DNA from: an uncultured Burkholderiales bacterium | Lineage (GTDB): Bacteria; Pseudomonadota; Gammaproteobacteria; Burkholderiales; Burkholderiaceae_C | Reading direction: 5' to 3' | Assembly (NCBI GenBank): GCA_903876885.1 | Contig: CAIRBP010000097.1 | Location: forward strand, 1-38,774 | Length of the DNA: 38,774 nt | Shown: positions 8,695 through 17,663 of the stretch, in pieces | How the letters are laid out: each line of letters opens with the position of its first letter | Position numbering within the stretch: position 1 is the stretch's first letter | The notes under the pieces: model-generated | What the model saw: the letters and a program-made list of their open reading frames with translations, nothing else | What the model was told of the DNA's origin: nothing | The model's database searches: none | Made by a program: the position numbers and the translations under genes

Positions 8695-9177
8695 TTAGCC
8701 CTTGTCTGTGTAGGCAGGCATTCTGCCTGCACTGATGGCTTCCTTTGCTGAAAAATTGAGCTCAACTTTAATCCCGTTTATTGGTTCACGCATAAAGAGT
8801 TGATACAAATTGGAGTTGTGTGCCTTGCGTTCACTGAACTCTATACCGCGACGATTAAGGCGATCAACAAACTCTAAGAGTCCATCGCAATTAAAGCAAA
8901 CATGGTCAATACGCCCTGATCCCAAAGTTTGGTCTGCCAAAGCACTATCCGCTACCCGGTTGTCACTGGGAGTTTTAAGATAGGTATTTTGATGCTCAGA
9001 GAAATTGGCCTTACCGATATGCAAAACATCTTGGTCGCCGATATACAACCAATGTACGGGAAAGCCAAACTCAGGGTGTTCACCACTCGTAAAGCCAAGG
9101 TTCTCGCAAAACCAGTCTCTCGTAGCATCAGGATCGTGGGTCAAGATCAAGATGTGCTCCATAAATCTGAGTCCCAT
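8695..9177 (-). CDS. VOC (glyoxalase/dioxygenase) superfamily protein
   Basis: This is a 160-residue vicinal-oxygen-chelate protein. MEHILILTHDPDATRDWFCENLGF (residues 6-29) is the first beta-alpha-beta module with a candidate metal His at residue 8. RIDHVCFNC in the middle supplies a second His, and GIKVELNF near the end supplies the Glu. The ATG at 9177 has AAGGA seven bases upstream. It is followed on the same strand by the deacetylase-family gene, so the two probably form an operon. VOC proteins include dioxygenases, isomerases and lyases, and the substrate is not evident. Confidence 0.8.
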   Translation of the reverse strand: MGLRFMEHILILTHDPDATRDWFCENLGFTSGEHPEFGFPVHWLYIGDQDVLHIGKANFSEHQNTYLKTPSDNRVADSALADQTLGSGRIDHVCFNCDGLLEFVDRLNRRGIEFSERKAHNSNLYQLFMREPINGIKVELNFSAKEAISAGRMPAYTDKG

Positions 9178-9325
9178 AGTTTATTCCTTTTGAATGTGAA
9201 CGGGGTGTATTTGCTCTATAGTTATTGGAATTCTAAACTAACCTGCTAGTTTGGACTATTTTTTCCACGGATAGGAAAATTCTGATAAAGCATGAAAATT
9301 TCACCTGATCTAAAATAACATAACT

Positions 9326-9712
9326 TTGAAAACACTACTATTTGTTTATGGCACGCTTCTTAAGGGGCTAAGGCTGCATCACCATTTGGGCCAAGCTACC
9401 TTTATTGAAAATGCTAAGTTGCGCGGTGAACTCTATGACGTTGGCACCTATCCGGGCCTGATTTTAAATCCCGATTGTGGTTGGGTGCTCGGTGAGTTAT
9501 ACGAAGTTAACGATCTAACACTTCAAAAACTCGATGAAGTTGAGGATTATTACCCTGACCTTGTCCATGATTCTGAGTACTTACGATCACAGGTGAAAGT
9601 TTTGACTAACACTCACGTTGAGGTCTCTGCCCAGACCTACATCTACAACAAAAATGTAAATGGATTAAAACTCATTGCAACAGGCAACTATGCAGAGTAT
9701 CTCAGAAATTAG
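9326..9712 (+). CDS. Gamma-glutamylcyclotransferase (AIG2/GGCT-like) family protein
   Basis: This is a small 128-residue cytosolic protein of the GGCT/AIG2 fold. The substrate-binding signature VYGTLLKG is at 7-14, GELYDVGTYPGLI follows at 35-47, and LDEVEDY (69-75) carries the expected catalytic Glu73. Family members convert gamma-glutamyl or glutathione-derived substrates to 5-oxoproline. The start is a TTG at 9326, because the family's first strand begins right there and no ATG is available. No ribosome-binding site is clear. It appears monocistronic. Confidence 0.82.
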   Translation: MKTLLFVYGTLLKGLRLHHHLGQATFIENAKLRGELYDVGTYPGLILNPDCGWVLGELYEVNDLTLQKLDEVEDYYPDLVHDSEYLRSQVKVLTNTHVEVSAQTYIYNKNVNGLKLIATGNYAEYLRN

Positions 9713-9861
9713 CTTTTTAGGATCGTCCTATTTGTTGTCTCTAAAAACAAAATTTAACAATAAGAATTAAAAGACTGAAGTTACAGGGTTAGGACTGATC
9801 TTTAAGTATTGAATTTTAATATTTGTTACTTTAAAATAATGCCTAAATAAGGAAGAGTTTG

Positions 9862-10080
9862 GTGACAAAAGCCTTTGGATATTTCTTTACAATTTTTGGA
9901 GCCTTAAACATGTTTTACGGCTTTTGGGAGACCTATTCCCGATTCCCAAGCATAAAAGCCGATAGCATAATGAGAATTCTGGCAAGTGCTGTTTGTATGA
10001 TTGCAGGCGTGATTTTAATTAGCATCATAAAACCCAAAGATCCTCTAGAGAATGTTCCAAAGATTTTGGGCGATATTTAA
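9862..10080 (+). CDS. Small membrane protein, unknown
   Basis: The gene encodes about 72 residues with two hydrophobic segments (roughly residues 5-20 and 37-55) separated by a polar loop, and a short charged tail. I choose GTG at 9862 because AAGGA lies eight bases upstream; a TTG directly before it is the alternative. The gene stands alone between the GGCT-like gene and the Ldh2 gene on the same strand. I do not recognise a family. The ribosome-binding site and membrane pattern support a real gene. Confidence 0.55.
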   Translation: MTKAFGYFFTIFGALNMFYGFWETYSRFPSIKADSIMRILASAVCMIAGVILISIIKPKDPLENVPKILGDI

Positions 10081-10217
10081 TTAGCTCCATACCTCAAACC
10101 AACTATCAGCCTAACTCACCATCAACTAACCCAACTTAGATAGTGTGTGCTAATCACCTATTTAATTCTTTAATTCCAGTAAACTCTGGCTCGTCCCCCC
10201 TACCCTAGTCGAAAACT

Positions 10218-11270
10218 ATGTCTATTAAACGCGTCTCATACTCAGCTTTGAAGAGTTATATTGAATCCGCCATGCTTGCTTTAAAAATTCCCAAAGAGCA
10301 CGCTGAAACGGTTGCAGAGTACATGGCAAGCGCAGACCTCCAAGGATCTGACGGTCACGGCGTTATCCGACTGCCTCAGTATTCAAGGCGTATCTTGGCG
10401 GGAGGGGTAAATACCAAACCCAATATCACCATTGAGTCTGAGAGGGCTGCAACCGCTTTGGTGAACGGTGACAACGCAATGGGACATGTGGTGATGAAAT
10501 ACGCTACTGAATTGGCTATCAAAAAAGCGAAATCATCGGGTATGGCCTGGGTCGGCTCTCGCTTGAGTAACCATGCTGGTCCAGCCTCTTTGTACAGTCG
10601 TATGGCGTTAGAGCATGATATGGTGGGGTTGTATTTCGCTGTTGGAAACGCTAACCACTTACCGGCTTGGGGAGGTTTAGATATGTTGTTATCAACAAAC
10701 CCTATCTCAGTTGCAATACCAACTCACAAAGAAACACCTATAGTCCTAGATATGGCGACCACTGTAGCTGCTTACGGTAAAGTTAAGGCAAAAGCACAAA
10801 AGGGTGAGATGATGCCTGAGGGTTGGATGATAGATTTTAATGGACGCCCTCTCTTGGATCCTAAGCGTAGTGAGGAAGGATTCCTCCTGCCAATAGGAGG
10901 TTATAAAGGCTACGGTCTATCTCTGATTGTGGGAATTCTTGCAGGGACTCTCAATAATGCAGCAATGGGGCGAGCAGTCATCGATTTCAACCACGATGAC
11001 TCCAGTATCACTAACACGGGTCAGGCGATAGCCATCATCGATCCTGCCGCCTTTGGTGACACGCAAGCTTTCAAAGAGCGCGTTGACCAATTAATTGGTG
11101 AGCTGAAGGCGAGTAAGAAAATGCCTGGAGTTGAGCGCATTTGGCTTCCGGGAGAGCAAAGTGCATTAAAGTGTATTGATTACACCAACAACGGCATACC
11201 AATTGGTGAAGGTCTTGAGAAGCAACTAGACAGTCTTTCGGAAAAGCTCGGAATTGCAAAATTATTTTGA
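10218..11270 (+). CDS. Ldh2 family malate/L-lactate/ureidoglycolate-type dehydrogenase
   Basis: This is an NAD(P)-dependent 2-hydroxyacid oxidoreductase of the MDH2/Ldh2 fold, unrelated to Rossmann lactate dehydrogenases. The family signature SDGHGVIRLPQYSRRI is at about 47-62, the SNHAGPASLYSRMA segment near 116, and the glycine-rich IGGYKGYGLSLIVGILAG segment near 226. The length of 350 residues is typical. It is followed 32 bases later by a Bug-type receptor gene, which suggests that the receptor brings in the hydroxyacid this enzyme oxidises. Malate, sulfolactate, ureidoglycolate or lactate cannot be told apart by eye. Confidence 0.88.
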   Translation: MSIKRVSYSALKSYIESAMLALKIPKEHAETVAEYMASADLQGSDGHGVIRLPQYSRRILAGGVNTKPNITIESERAATALVNGDNAMGHVVMKYATELAIKKAKSSGMAWVGSRLSNHAGPASLYSRMALEHDMVGLYFAVGNANHLPAWGGLDMLLSTNPISVAIPTHKETPIVLDMATTVAAYGKVKAKAQKGEMMPEGWMIDFNGRPLLDPKRSEEGFLLPIGGYKGYGLSLIVGILAGTLNNAAMGRAVIDFNHDDSSITNTGQAIAIIDPAAFGDTQAFKERVDQLIGELKASKKMPGVERIWLPGEQSALKCIDYTNNGIPIGEGLEKQLDSLSEKLGIAKLF

Positions 11271-11302
11271 AATTTCTTTCATAAAACAAAGGTATATCCC
11301 TT

Positions 11303-12346
11303 ATGTCAGCCCCTATCTCCAGAAGATTCTTGATTCAAACTTCCCTCAGCGCAGCAATTACAGGTATCAGCTCAACTGCCTACAGTGCAAATGAAACTGT
11401 TGGTGCAAGTGGGAGTGCAGTTGGGGGTGCAGACGCAGCACTAAAAAGTTACCCCAATAAACCAATCAAACTGATCATTCCTTTGGCAGCAGGTAGCGCT
11501 GTAGACAGCGCGGCAAGGATAGTTTTGCAAAAGGTTTCCATGAATCTGGGAGTCGGTATAGCCATTGACAACCAACCCGGCGCAGCCGGACTCATTGGCG
11601 CTGATCATGTGGCCAAAGCAACTCCTGATGGCTATACGTTAGGTGGATTTAACGATAGCATCATGACGGTTTTACCTAATCTTCAGAGCAAAATGCCTTG
11701 GGATATTTTGCGTGACTTTGATCCGGTATCCCTAGTCGCAACCGTTGAATGGGGATTGGTAGTCCCCTATGAATCTAGCATTAAAACTGTGGCGGATTTA
11801 ATCGCCAAAGCTAAGCGTAGCGCAACTCCGCTCAGCTTTTCATCTGGTGGAAACGGCAGTCCCCAACATATTTCAATGGAGCTATTTGCGAGTCAAGCAA
11901 AAATCAAAATGTTGCATGTTCCGTACAAAGGGGCCACACAAGCTGCCGTTGGTGTTGCTGGGCTTGAGGTAGATGCTGCTTTTATTGGACTTGCAACGGT
12001 TACCGCGTTAGCAAAGGCCGGGAAACTTCGCATCATTGCAGTCACAACTCCAACCCGTCTCCCCCAGTTCGCAGATATCCCAACCGTCTCAGAATCTGGA
12101 CTTAGTGGCTTTGAGTTTAATTCTTGGTTCGCACTAATGGCGCCTAGTGGAACTCCTAAGAACGCAATTAAAGTTCTAGATCTAGAAATTAACAAAGCGC
12201 TTAAAGATAAATCTGTGATTGATCAATTAGTTGCCCAAGGTCTGACACCCAGGGGAATAGACGCCGTCGAACTTGGAGGCATGCTAAAAACTCAACTCGC
12301 TAGATATCAAGTCCTTATAAAGCAAGCTGGTATTACCTCAGACTAA
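11303..12346 (+). CDS. Bug/TctC family tripartite tricarboxylate receptor, Tat-type signal
   Basis: This is a periplasmic solute receptor of 347 residues. The N-terminus SRRFLIQTSLSAAITG is a plausible twin-arginine signal, unusual next to the Sec signals common in this family. YPNKPIKLIIPLAAGSAVDSAARI (residues 50-73) is the Bug opening motif. NQPGAAGLIGADHVAKATPDGYT and the MLHVPYKGATQA segment follow at the expected places. No TctA/TctB permease genes are in the window, so it is an orphan receptor, as is common in Burkholderiales. It lies 32 bases downstream of the Ldh2 gene. The ligand is probably a carboxylate. Confidence 0.9.
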   Translation: MSAPISRRFLIQTSLSAAITGISSTAYSANETVGASGSAVGGADAALKSYPNKPIKLIIPLAAGSAVDSAARIVLQKVSMNLGVGIAIDNQPGAAGLIGADHVAKATPDGYTLGGFNDSIMTVLPNLQSKMPWDILRDFDPVSLVATVEWGLVVPYESSIKTVADLIAKAKRSATPLSFSSGGNGSPQHISMELFASQAKIKMLHVPYKGATQAAVGVAGLEVDAAFIGLATVTALAKAGKLRIIAVTTPTRLPQFADIPTVSESGLSGFEFNSWFALMAPSGTPKNAIKVLDLEINKALKDKSVIDQLVAQGLTPRGIDAVELGGMLKTQLARYQVLIKQAGITSD

Positions 12347-12398
12347 AGCGATCTTCAATTCGGTTGAGAACTTGAATTTAAAAAAATCAAAGTCTATA

Positions 12399-13025
12399 TC
12401 AACGTAATTTAACTGCAAATCCACGCTGAACTGCAGGTCTGTCCATTAACTGCTCGTACCAACGTTTCACATTTGGATAGTCTGCCAGATCAATTTGGTG
12501 ACGAGCATGTCTCCATACCCAACCCAGTATTGCAAAATCAGCGATTGACAACTCATCCGCAAAATAAGTGTGCGTGGAAAGCCTTTGGTTCATAACTTTG
12601 TATAAGCGCTTGGTTTCGTTAGAAAAGCGTTGTAGGCCGTATCGTTGATCGTCCTTATTCTCTAATCCGAGAAAGTGATGAACTTGTCCTGGTGCAGGAC
12701 CAAAGCCACCCATTTGAAACATCAACCACTCAAGCACAGCTATGCGTTGATTTGATTTAGGCGGATAAAATTTCCCCGTTTTTTCAGCCAAATAAATCAA
12801 AATTGCGCCAGATTCAAATACAGAAACTGGTTTTCCTTCCGGTCCATCAGAGTCAATAATAGCTGGGATTTTATTATTTGGACTAATCAAAAGAAAATCT
12901 GAACTAAATTGCTGATCCTTAGTGATATCTATGATGTGCACGCTGTAATCAAGGCCCATCTCTTCAAGTGCAACAGATATTTTTCTACCGTTTGGCGTAT
13001 CAAATGCAAACAATTGAATAGGCAT
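12399..13025 (-). CDS. Glutathione S-transferase family protein, YfcG-like (Nu class)
   Basis: This 208-residue protein has a thioredoxin-fold N-terminal half and an all-helical C-terminal half. The active-site strand reads FDTPNGRKISVALEEMG (residues 8-24), which matches the TPNG/xKI pattern of YfcG and YghU disulfide-bond reductases rather than Ser/Tyr GSTs. NKIPAIIDSDG supplies the cis-Pro, and ESGAILIYLAEKTG binds the glutamyl end of glutathione. It may reduce disulfides or glutathione conjugates. It is convergent with the Bug receptor gene and 59 bases downstream of the TPR gene on the same strand. Confidence 0.85.
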   Translation of the reverse strand: MPIQLFAFDTPNGRKISVALEEMGLDYSVHIIDITKDQQFSSDFLLISPNNKIPAIIDSDGPEGKPVSVFESGAILIYLAEKTGKFYPPKSNQRIAVLEWLMFQMGGFGPAPGQVHHFLGLENKDDQRYGLQRFSNETKRLYKVMNQRLSTHTYFADELSIADFAILGWVWRHARHQIDLADYPNVKRWYEQLMDRPAVQRGFAVKLR

Positions 13026-13084
13026 AATCTTAAACCTTTGATTTGGATGTATAGGGTTTGTATTTTAATGCAACAGGACTAATC

Positions 13085-14935
13085 CTAGAGAGTATCCATC
13101 ACTCGCTCAAGATCATTTCGCAATAACTCAATAGGTCTTTTCCAGTCCGCTGCACGCGTTTGCCGATAGAGCTTCGTATTTTTATACCAAGGACTTTCGT
13201 TACTCTCTAAGAACCATCGCCAATCAGGTACAAAGGAGATTAAAGCACAAGTCGGACGTCCAAGTGCACTACTAAGGTGAAGTGTTGAGTTATCAACACT
13301 AATTACTAAATCGCAAGCACTTATTAATTGGGAAAGTCCCGTTATGTCAGAAAAATTATCTATTTCAGAAACATTTAATATATCAGTCAAAGCATCATTC
13401 GTCTGATTAATTTCTTCCTCAACATCTCCGTATTGCAAGTTAACCAATTGAACAGGTAAGTCTTTAAAAACACCTTGTAACTCTTTAAGTGCAATAGATC
13501 GTCTAGCTCCTGTTTTCTTATTTGTGCTTTTCCATGAAATACCGACAATGATTTTTTTTGTACCACTTGAAGCGACTCCTTTATTGGCTCGCGACTCAAG
13601 AATTTTTCTTAATTCACTGATACGCTCAGCCCCGGGAGGAGTCAGGTAAGGCACGTTCCAATATTTAGCGTCTGGCTTATCAATTTCAAGGTAGTAAGGC
13701 AGGCTAGCCATTCCTAGGTGCCCATCATATTCTGCCTCAGACACCTCATTCCATTCTGATATAAAACGTATATTTTGTAAATCTTTAAAAGAGGCCTCTA
13801 ATAATGGTCGTAACCTCATATCAAATTTGGCAATGATTTTTTTTGAGGCAAGCATTGGATGCCTTAGAAAGCTTGCAAAAAAAATCTCATTGCCAATACC
13901 GTGTTCATTCCAAATCAATATTTGCTCACTGCGCATTCCCCGCAATAACTGAGGTTTACTAGACGTTGGTAAATATTGCCTGTTCTCGGGCAAGTAAATC
14001 CGATTTTCATATCCCAAAAGCCCCTTTGAAAGATCGCCTTTTAGTAGTTGAATGATCGTCAAATTCCAAGCTACATCAAAAGATTTGGGGTGGATCAATA
14101 ATGCTTTTTCGTAGGTTTTTGTAGCCTTCTCCAACAAATTAAAACGTTGAAAAAGAAGACCCTTATTGTACAAAGCGTGAAAAAAACCAGGATCTATGAG
14201 TAGCGCCATCTCAAAGCAAGCAAGCGCCTTGTCCCAAATATCTCTCTCTAAAAATAGACTACCAAAATTGTTATAAGTTAGGGCGTTTTCTGGCTCAATT
14301 ACTAGCGATCTTTTAAACGAGAGAGCAGCCTCATCGTTACGATTTAATTCTTTGAATGCATTACCCCTGTTATCGTGAAAATAGGCAATACTTGGATCTA
14401 ATTCAATGGCTTGTTCAAAATCTTGGAGCGCAAATGATAGGCTTTTAATATTTAATAATAAGTCACCTCTATTATTTAAATAATACGGATCATAAGGTTG
14501 GACAAAGATGGCTGCGTTATAAGACTTCAGAGCTTCTTCCCTCTGCCCCAATCTTTTGTGAAGATTACCCTTATTAAAGAACGCACCATCATGGTTCATG
14601 TCAAGTTCAACCGCACGTGTATAGCACTTAAGGGCTGAATCAATACTTTCCTCAGAATGAGATTGCAGTTCCAGGAAACATCCCAATTCAAAGTGAATCT
14701 GGGCACCCGCTTGAGGCAAGGCTGCAGCCTGAGCAAGCCAGTCGCAGGCCTCTGAGACTTCTCCATTTCTGGCCGCAATACGTCCGAGGTAAGTTAATGC
14801 CTGAAGATTCGTAGGCTCCAAGCTAATGACGTCTTTGAATCTAAGTCGACTCTGTTGTAAATCACCAGCGACATAATATGACTGCGCTTGCTCAAGTAAA
14901 AATTGTGTATTCAATTTTTGGATGATATTTACCAA
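13085..14935 (-). CDS. Tetratricopeptide-repeat protein with C-terminal glycosyltransferase-like domain
   Basis: This is a 616-residue protein. Residues about 10-310 are a run of TPR units with repeated A-x-x-x-[FY]-x-x-A-I-x-L-x-P patterns, such as FEQAIELDPSIAYFHDNRGN. From about residue 330 the sequence changes to an alpha/beta domain with NEHGIGNEIFFASFLR, IIVGISWKS, LQYGDVEEEI and LISACDLVISVDNSTLHLSSALGRP. The latter is the donor-site region of GT9/GT41-like transferases. The fusion resembles O-GlcNAc-transferase-like and ADP-heptose-transferase-like proteins found beside flagellar or polysaccharide genes. The farthest start is TTG at 14935 and no ATG is nearby, so the start is uncertain. 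No sugar-pathway neighbours are present. Confidence 0.78.
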   Translation of the reverse strand: MVNIIQKLNTQFLLEQAQSYYVAGDLQQSRLRFKDVISLEPTNLQALTYLGRIAARNGEVSEACDWLAQAAALPQAGAQIHFELGCFLELQSHSEESIDSALKCYTRAVELDMNHDGAFFNKGNLHKRLGQREEALKSYNAAIFVQPYDPYYLNNRGDLLLNIKSLSFALQDFEQAIELDPSIAYFHDNRGNAFKELNRNDEAALSFKRSLVIEPENALTYNNFGSLFLERDIWDKALACFEMALLIDPGFFHALYNKGLLFQRFNLLEKATKTYEKALLIHPKSFDVAWNLTIIQLLKGDLSKGLLGYENRIYLPENRQYLPTSSKPQLLRGMRSEQILIWNEHGIGNEIFFASFLRHPMLASKKIIAKFDMRLRPLLEASFKDLQNIRFISEWNEVSEAEYDGHLGMASLPYYLEIDKPDAKYWNVPYLTPPGAERISELRKILESRANKGVASSGTKKIIVGISWKSTNKKTGARRSIALKELQGVFKDLPVQLVNLQYGDVEEEINQTNDALTDILNVSEIDNFSDITGLSQLISACDLVISVDNSTLHLSSALGRPTCALISFVPDWRWFLESNESPWYKNTKLYRQTRAADWKRPIELLRNDLERVMDTL

Positions 14936-15102
14936 GGTTAGTTTGTAATAAATTACAGAAAACTCACTCCAAAATCAATCGCACAGGTGTTTTCGATAAT
15001 GCAGTAATTCAGGATTTCTGTTACCTTCAAAATTAACAATATTATGGTTGAATTCAAGCCAAATTAAATCATCACTTTACAAGTTAATAGGAACACTTGA
15101 AC

Positions 15103-16368
15103 ATGAGCAACATTCACAATACAAAAGAACAAGCCCCCTCTGGCGATGACCGCCGCCAGTTTATCAAATGGTTAAGTGCTAGCCCACTACTGACGCTGCC
15201 TGCTGCTGATTTAGCGTTTGCACAGAATTTTGTTAAGCGCGCCGATCCTGCTGTTTGGCCTGCTGAGCTACCTAATGATTTAATTACAGATCCAAAGGAC
15301 GCCGTAAACGTTTTTGATTTTGAACCAGTTGCTTACAAAAATGTTCCTCATGCTCATTTTGGCTATATGGCATCTGGGGTTGATGATGAGGTAACGCTAA
15401 GGGCGAATCGATCATCCTTCCAAAAATTCCCACTCCGCCCAAGACGCATGCGAGACGTATCCGAGATTGATATGTCGGTCAAATTGTTTGGAACCAAGTG
15501 GAAAACCCCCATCATCATAGCGCCAACAGGAGGAAATAAGGCCTATGATCCAGAGGGTGAGATTGCTGTCGCTCGAGCTGCAAAGGCAAGAGGACATCTT
15601 AATATTCTCTCCGCAGCAGGCGCCTCCACCATAGAGGATGTTATCTCAGCAAGAGGCGGTGAAGTTTGGTTTCAACTTTATGCTACCTCAAGCCTTGATG
15701 TAGCAAAAAGTGTGGTTCGTAGAGTCGAGAGAGCAGGTTGCCCTGTTTTGGAGGTAACAATTGACCGAAATGGGGGTAGAAATCAAGAGACATTTCAAAG
15801 ACTCAAGCGCATGGATCCCCGAACTTGTTCGGCCTGTCACATAGATGGCCCAGGTAGTATCAAGGAACGTCCTAATTACGACGGAATAGATATTAGTAAA
15901 ATGAAAAGTGGTCAATCCGCAAATATGACTTGGGATTTTGTAAAGCAAATGCGGGATACAACTAAGATGAAAATCATTTTAAAAGGCATTCTGACTGAGG
16001 AGGACGCTTTGCTCTGCCTCAAATACGGCGTAGACGGAGTTCACGTCTCCAACCACGGCGGGCGTAGTGAGGATACGGGGCGTGGGGCCATTGAGTGCTT
16101 ACCTGAAATCGCAAAAGCAATCAATAAACGAGTACCTATACTGTTTGATAGCGGGATCAGACGTGGCTCGGATATCTTCAAAGCCTTAACGTTAGGCGCC
16201 GACGCTGTTTGTGTTGGTCGTCCATATCTTTGGGGTCTAGGTGCCTTTGGTCAGCCTGGGGTTGAGCGAGTTCTGACTCTACTTCAGGAGGAGCTATCAG
16301 GAACAATGAAACAGATGGGCACGGCTTCAATTGCAGATATTAGACCCGAGATGGTCTACCGGAGTTGA
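15103..16368 (+). CDS. Tat-exported FMN-dependent alpha-hydroxyacid oxidase/dehydrogenase with a CxxCH motif
   Basis: This 421-residue protein is a LldD/glycolate-oxidase TIM barrel preceded by an export signal. DDRRQFIKW (15-23) is a twin-arginine motif, and cleavage is likely after AFA at residue 40. Flavin and active-site elements are all present: PIIIAPTGGNKA, WFQLYAT, IILKGI (lysine on N5), VHVSNHGGR (catalytic His) and DSGIRRGSDIFKAL. In the variable loop where usual family members have a short proteolysis-sensitive stretch, this one reads CSACH at 242-246, the consensus for covalent haem c attachment. I chose ATG at 15103 over TTG at 15097. It is divergent from the TPR gene, and its 3' end is 14 bases from the convergent transporter gene. 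Confidence 0.85.
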   Translation: MSNIHNTKEQAPSGDDRRQFIKWLSASPLLTLPAADLAFAQNFVKRADPAVWPAELPNDLITDPKDAVNVFDFEPVAYKNVPHAHFGYMASGVDDEVTLRANRSSFQKFPLRPRRMRDVSEIDMSVKLFGTKWKTPIIIAPTGGNKAYDPEGEIAVARAAKARGHLNILSAAGASTIEDVISARGGEVWFQLYATSSLDVAKSVVRRVERAGCPVLEVTIDRNGGRNQETFQRLKRMDPRTCSACHIDGPGSIKERPNYDGIDISKMKSGQSANMTWDFVKQMRDTTKMKIILKGILTEEDALLCLKYGVDGVHVSNHGGRSEDTGRGAIECLPEIAKAINKRVPILFDSGIRRGSDIFKALTLGADAVCVGRPYLWGLGAFGQPGVERVLTLLQEELSGTMKQMGTASIADIRPEMVYRS

Positions 16369-16382
16369 AAACTTTTTAAGTT

Positions 16383-17663
16383 TTAGTTAAAGCCGAAAAG
16401 TATAAGGGCTGCGTCTGCGCTGGATAGACAACTAGAAAGGGTACCAACCAACAGCGCTCTCCCCCCAAGCGATATAACTTCATCGCGCCTTGTCGGCGCC
16501 ATTGCGCCCAAACCAGCGATGACTATACCTAAACTTCCGAAATTTGCAAATCCACACAATAGGTAAGTCATCAATACTCTACTCTTATCACTCATTACCT
16601 CTAATGGCAATTTACTAAAATCAAGATAAGCAATAAATTCATTTAGCACCAGCTTAGTTCCCAATAGTTGCCCAACTATTTGAGTGTCTCCCCACTCAAT
16701 CCCCAAACTCCAAGCCAAAGGCTGCATAACAATACCAACGAGACTTTGAAGTGACACGGGTGAGGGTAACCAAAAGGTTAACAAACTCAGAAGGCTATTG
16801 GCAAGAGACACCAAGGCTATCAAGACAATGAGCATTGCTAGTACGTTTGCCAACAACTTCAATCCCTGCAGTGTGCCAGTACTTATCGCATCCATAAGAC
16901 CGTTGTAATGTAGTTGCAATTTAATTGATTTAGCATCTAAATCATGAGGGCTTTTAAGGAGTGGTACAACCAACAAGCTAAGCATCACTGAGATTGGTGC
17001 ACTAATGATTGATCCGACCAAAAGATGCCCTATTGCTCCAGGCACAACGGATTTTAGAAAACTCGCATACAAAACTAAGACAGTACCTGATAAGGTTGCC
17101 ATACCAGAGCTCATCACAATTAAAAGCTCAGAACGAGTGAGATTCTTTAAATAAGGATTAATAAGGAGTGGCGCCTCCACCATGCCAACAAAGACAGTTG
17201 CAATCGTTGCAAAGCTACAAGCCCCACCAATTTTAAAAAGTCTACCTAAAATCCAGGCAAAGGCGCCGACCACTTTAGGCAGTATCTGCCAGTAATACAA
17301 GACTGCTGATAATGCACTGAATACCAAAATCATGGGTAAGGCTTGTAAACCAAGAATAAATACGTGTTCGGGAGCAGTTACATCAAACGGTAAGCCGCCC
17401 CCGCCCAAATATCCAAAGACAGTAGAGGTCCCTGCTCTTGTGGCATCTTGAACAGCAAGAACCCCACGATTTAAATAAACAAAAATATCTTGAAATAAGT
17501 CCACCTTTAAAAGGACTAGCGCGAGTAAGAACTGGAAAACTAAGCCCTTTACCAAATTAATCCATGAGATTGCACGCTTATTTTCTGAAACTGTGTATGT
17601 GATAAAAATGATGCAAGCTACGCCGAGTAAGGGGCGTACGCAATCTATTTGTAAGTCGTTCAT
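16383..17663 (-). CDS. Concentrative nucleoside transporter (CNT/NupC family)
   Basis: This is a 426-residue inner-membrane symporter. Diagnostic stretches are GLQALPMILVFSALSAVLYYW, ATIATVFVGMVEAPLLINPYL (the CNT substrate-binding loop with the EAP triplet), SGMATLSGTVLVLYASFL, and GTKLVLNEFIAYLDFS, followed by LCGFANFGSLGIVIAGLGAMAP. Together these identify the CNT family, which imports nucleosides with protons or sodium. The longer frame upstream overlaps the preceding gene. I set the start at the ATG at 17663, which overlaps that gene's TGA stop in the sequence ATGA. This 4-base overlap implies translational coupling with the secreted hydrolase. Confidence 0.9.
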   Translation of the reverse strand: MNDLQIDCVRPLLGVACIIFITYTVSENKRAISWINLVKGLVFQFLLALVLLKVDLFQDIFVYLNRGVLAVQDATRAGTSTVFGYLGGGGLPFDVTAPEHVFILGLQALPMILVFSALSAVLYYWQILPKVVGAFAWILGRLFKIGGACSFATIATVFVGMVEAPLLINPYLKNLTRSELLIVMSSGMATLSGTVLVLYASFLKSVVPGAIGHLLVGSIISAPISVMLSLLVVPLLKSPHDLDAKSIKLQLHYNGLMDAISTGTLQGLKLLANVLAMLIVLIALVSLANSLLSLLTFWLPSPVSLQSLVGIVMQPLAWSLGIEWGDTQIVGQLLGTKLVLNEFIAYLDFSKLPLEVMSDKSRVLMTYLLCGFANFGSLGIVIAGLGAMAPTRRDEVISLGGRALLVGTLSSCLSSADAALILFGFN

